A stretch of DNA of 64,000 nt from Massariosphaeria phaeospora (lineage: Eukaryota > Ascomycota > Dothideomycetes > Pleosporales), in the NCBI GenBank assembly GCA_011032825.1, contig JAADJZ010000018.1, forward strand, positions 868,001 through 932,000, read 5' to 3'. This document shows, piece by piece, positions 63,540-64,000 of this stretch (position 1 is the first letter of the stretch; each line of letters starts with the position of its first letter). The notes beneath the pieces are model-generated. The model was not told the DNA's origin. It did no database searches and worked only from the letters and a program-made list of their open reading frames with translations. The position numbers and the translations under genes are program-made.

Positions 63540-64000
63540 TGTTTTCAATTAGACGAAGCAGTAACTGTTGGCAAAACGGTCGACTTACACAGCCTTGTCA
63601 TTGCTAAACCAACTTCGTTATTGTTTGCTTATACTATCTTCTTACCTTGCCTTCTCTGACGTAATCTCTCCTCGTACTGCTCTCCGCACTCCACCTCCAT
63701 ATCTTCCGTACCTTCTACCTTCCCTTCCCACTCCTCTCTGCCCCGCTCCGCTCCGTGCCACCCCCATAAACAGAAGAATCCCACGAAAAGCCTACCTTGA
63801 CGAAACTCAAGCCCATGCACTTTTGCAAAAAGAACGGGCCAATGTCCTGGTATTCTCAGGACGCCCGCTGAAACCCCCTGGTGGGGTTTATCACGACTCA
63901 AAGACACTTGGAGGAGAATTAAGATGAACTTGTTTCTATTGTAAATGGAAGAGACTAGGATGAAAACATAGGGAGCGACTCTAGGAGAAACAGAAAGAAA
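63540..64000. other. Right edge, no gene recognised
   Basis: Contains short frames on both strands (63568-63927 +, 63629-63907 -) of Pro/Leu/Arg-biased composition. No gene can be supported; it may hold the 3' region of the preceding gene. Confidence 0.4.

Overview
This window is nuclear DNA from a filamentous ascomycete (Pezizomycotina, possibly a dothideomycete; the class is a guess). It holds intron-bearing genes with mostly 50-62 nt introns and GT...AG ends, often with a CTAAC/CTGAC-type branch site. Families typical of the group are present (COP9 subunit 7, Hrd3, NHA1 and Trk cation transporters, SRA-YDG protein, GPI-type and secreted proteins). It also carries a nested transposon whose mutations look like repeat-induced point mutation (RIP). 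I saw no CRISPR array, rRNA gene or intact tRNA gene.

Layout. 0.5-32.9 kb is an ordinary gene-rich arm: Ccc2-type copper ATPase (-), COP9 subunit 7 (+), an unrecognised acidic protein (-), Artemis/SNM1-like nuclease (+), PAF-acetylhydrolase-like hydrolase (+), SRA-YDG protein (+), a secreted Ser/Thr-rich protein (+), a U1-finger plus six-zinc-knuckle protein (-), an MFS transporter (-) head-to-head with Hrd3/Sel1L (+), a BTB-like protein (+), a xylitol/sorbitol-type dehydrogenase (-), an unrecognised protein (+) and an NAD-dependent epimerase-like protein (+). From 33.1 to 39.5 kb three genes for predicted secreted proteins follow in widely spaced DNA: a small cysteine-rich protein, a Lys/Asp-rich protein with several dibasic sites, and a protein kinase with its own signal peptide and pro-region.

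39.6-48.9 kb is a transposon inside a transposon. A pogo/Fot-like DNA element, with 49-bp terminal inverted repeats and TA at each end, is split by a 7.2-kb chromodomain Ty3/Gypsy retroelement. The retroelement has 501-bp LTRs, a 5-bp target duplication and an extra antisense open frame with a cysteine-rich motif. Both elements are mutated, the right side of the retroelement more than the left.

49.4-55.8 kb, just beyond the transposon, has a Na+/H+ antiporter gene followed in the same direction by a Trk K+ transporter gene with an in-frame stop, then a MYND-finger gene with a frameshift and a stop. This looks like gene decay beside a mutated repeat. 57.8-63.5 kb returns to intact genes: a MARVEL-type membrane protein, a large five-exon membrane protein, and a divergent GPI-type cysteine-rich surface protein.

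Exon coordinates were derived by hand from reading frame, splice signals and family similarity recalled from general knowledge. No alignment or database search was run.
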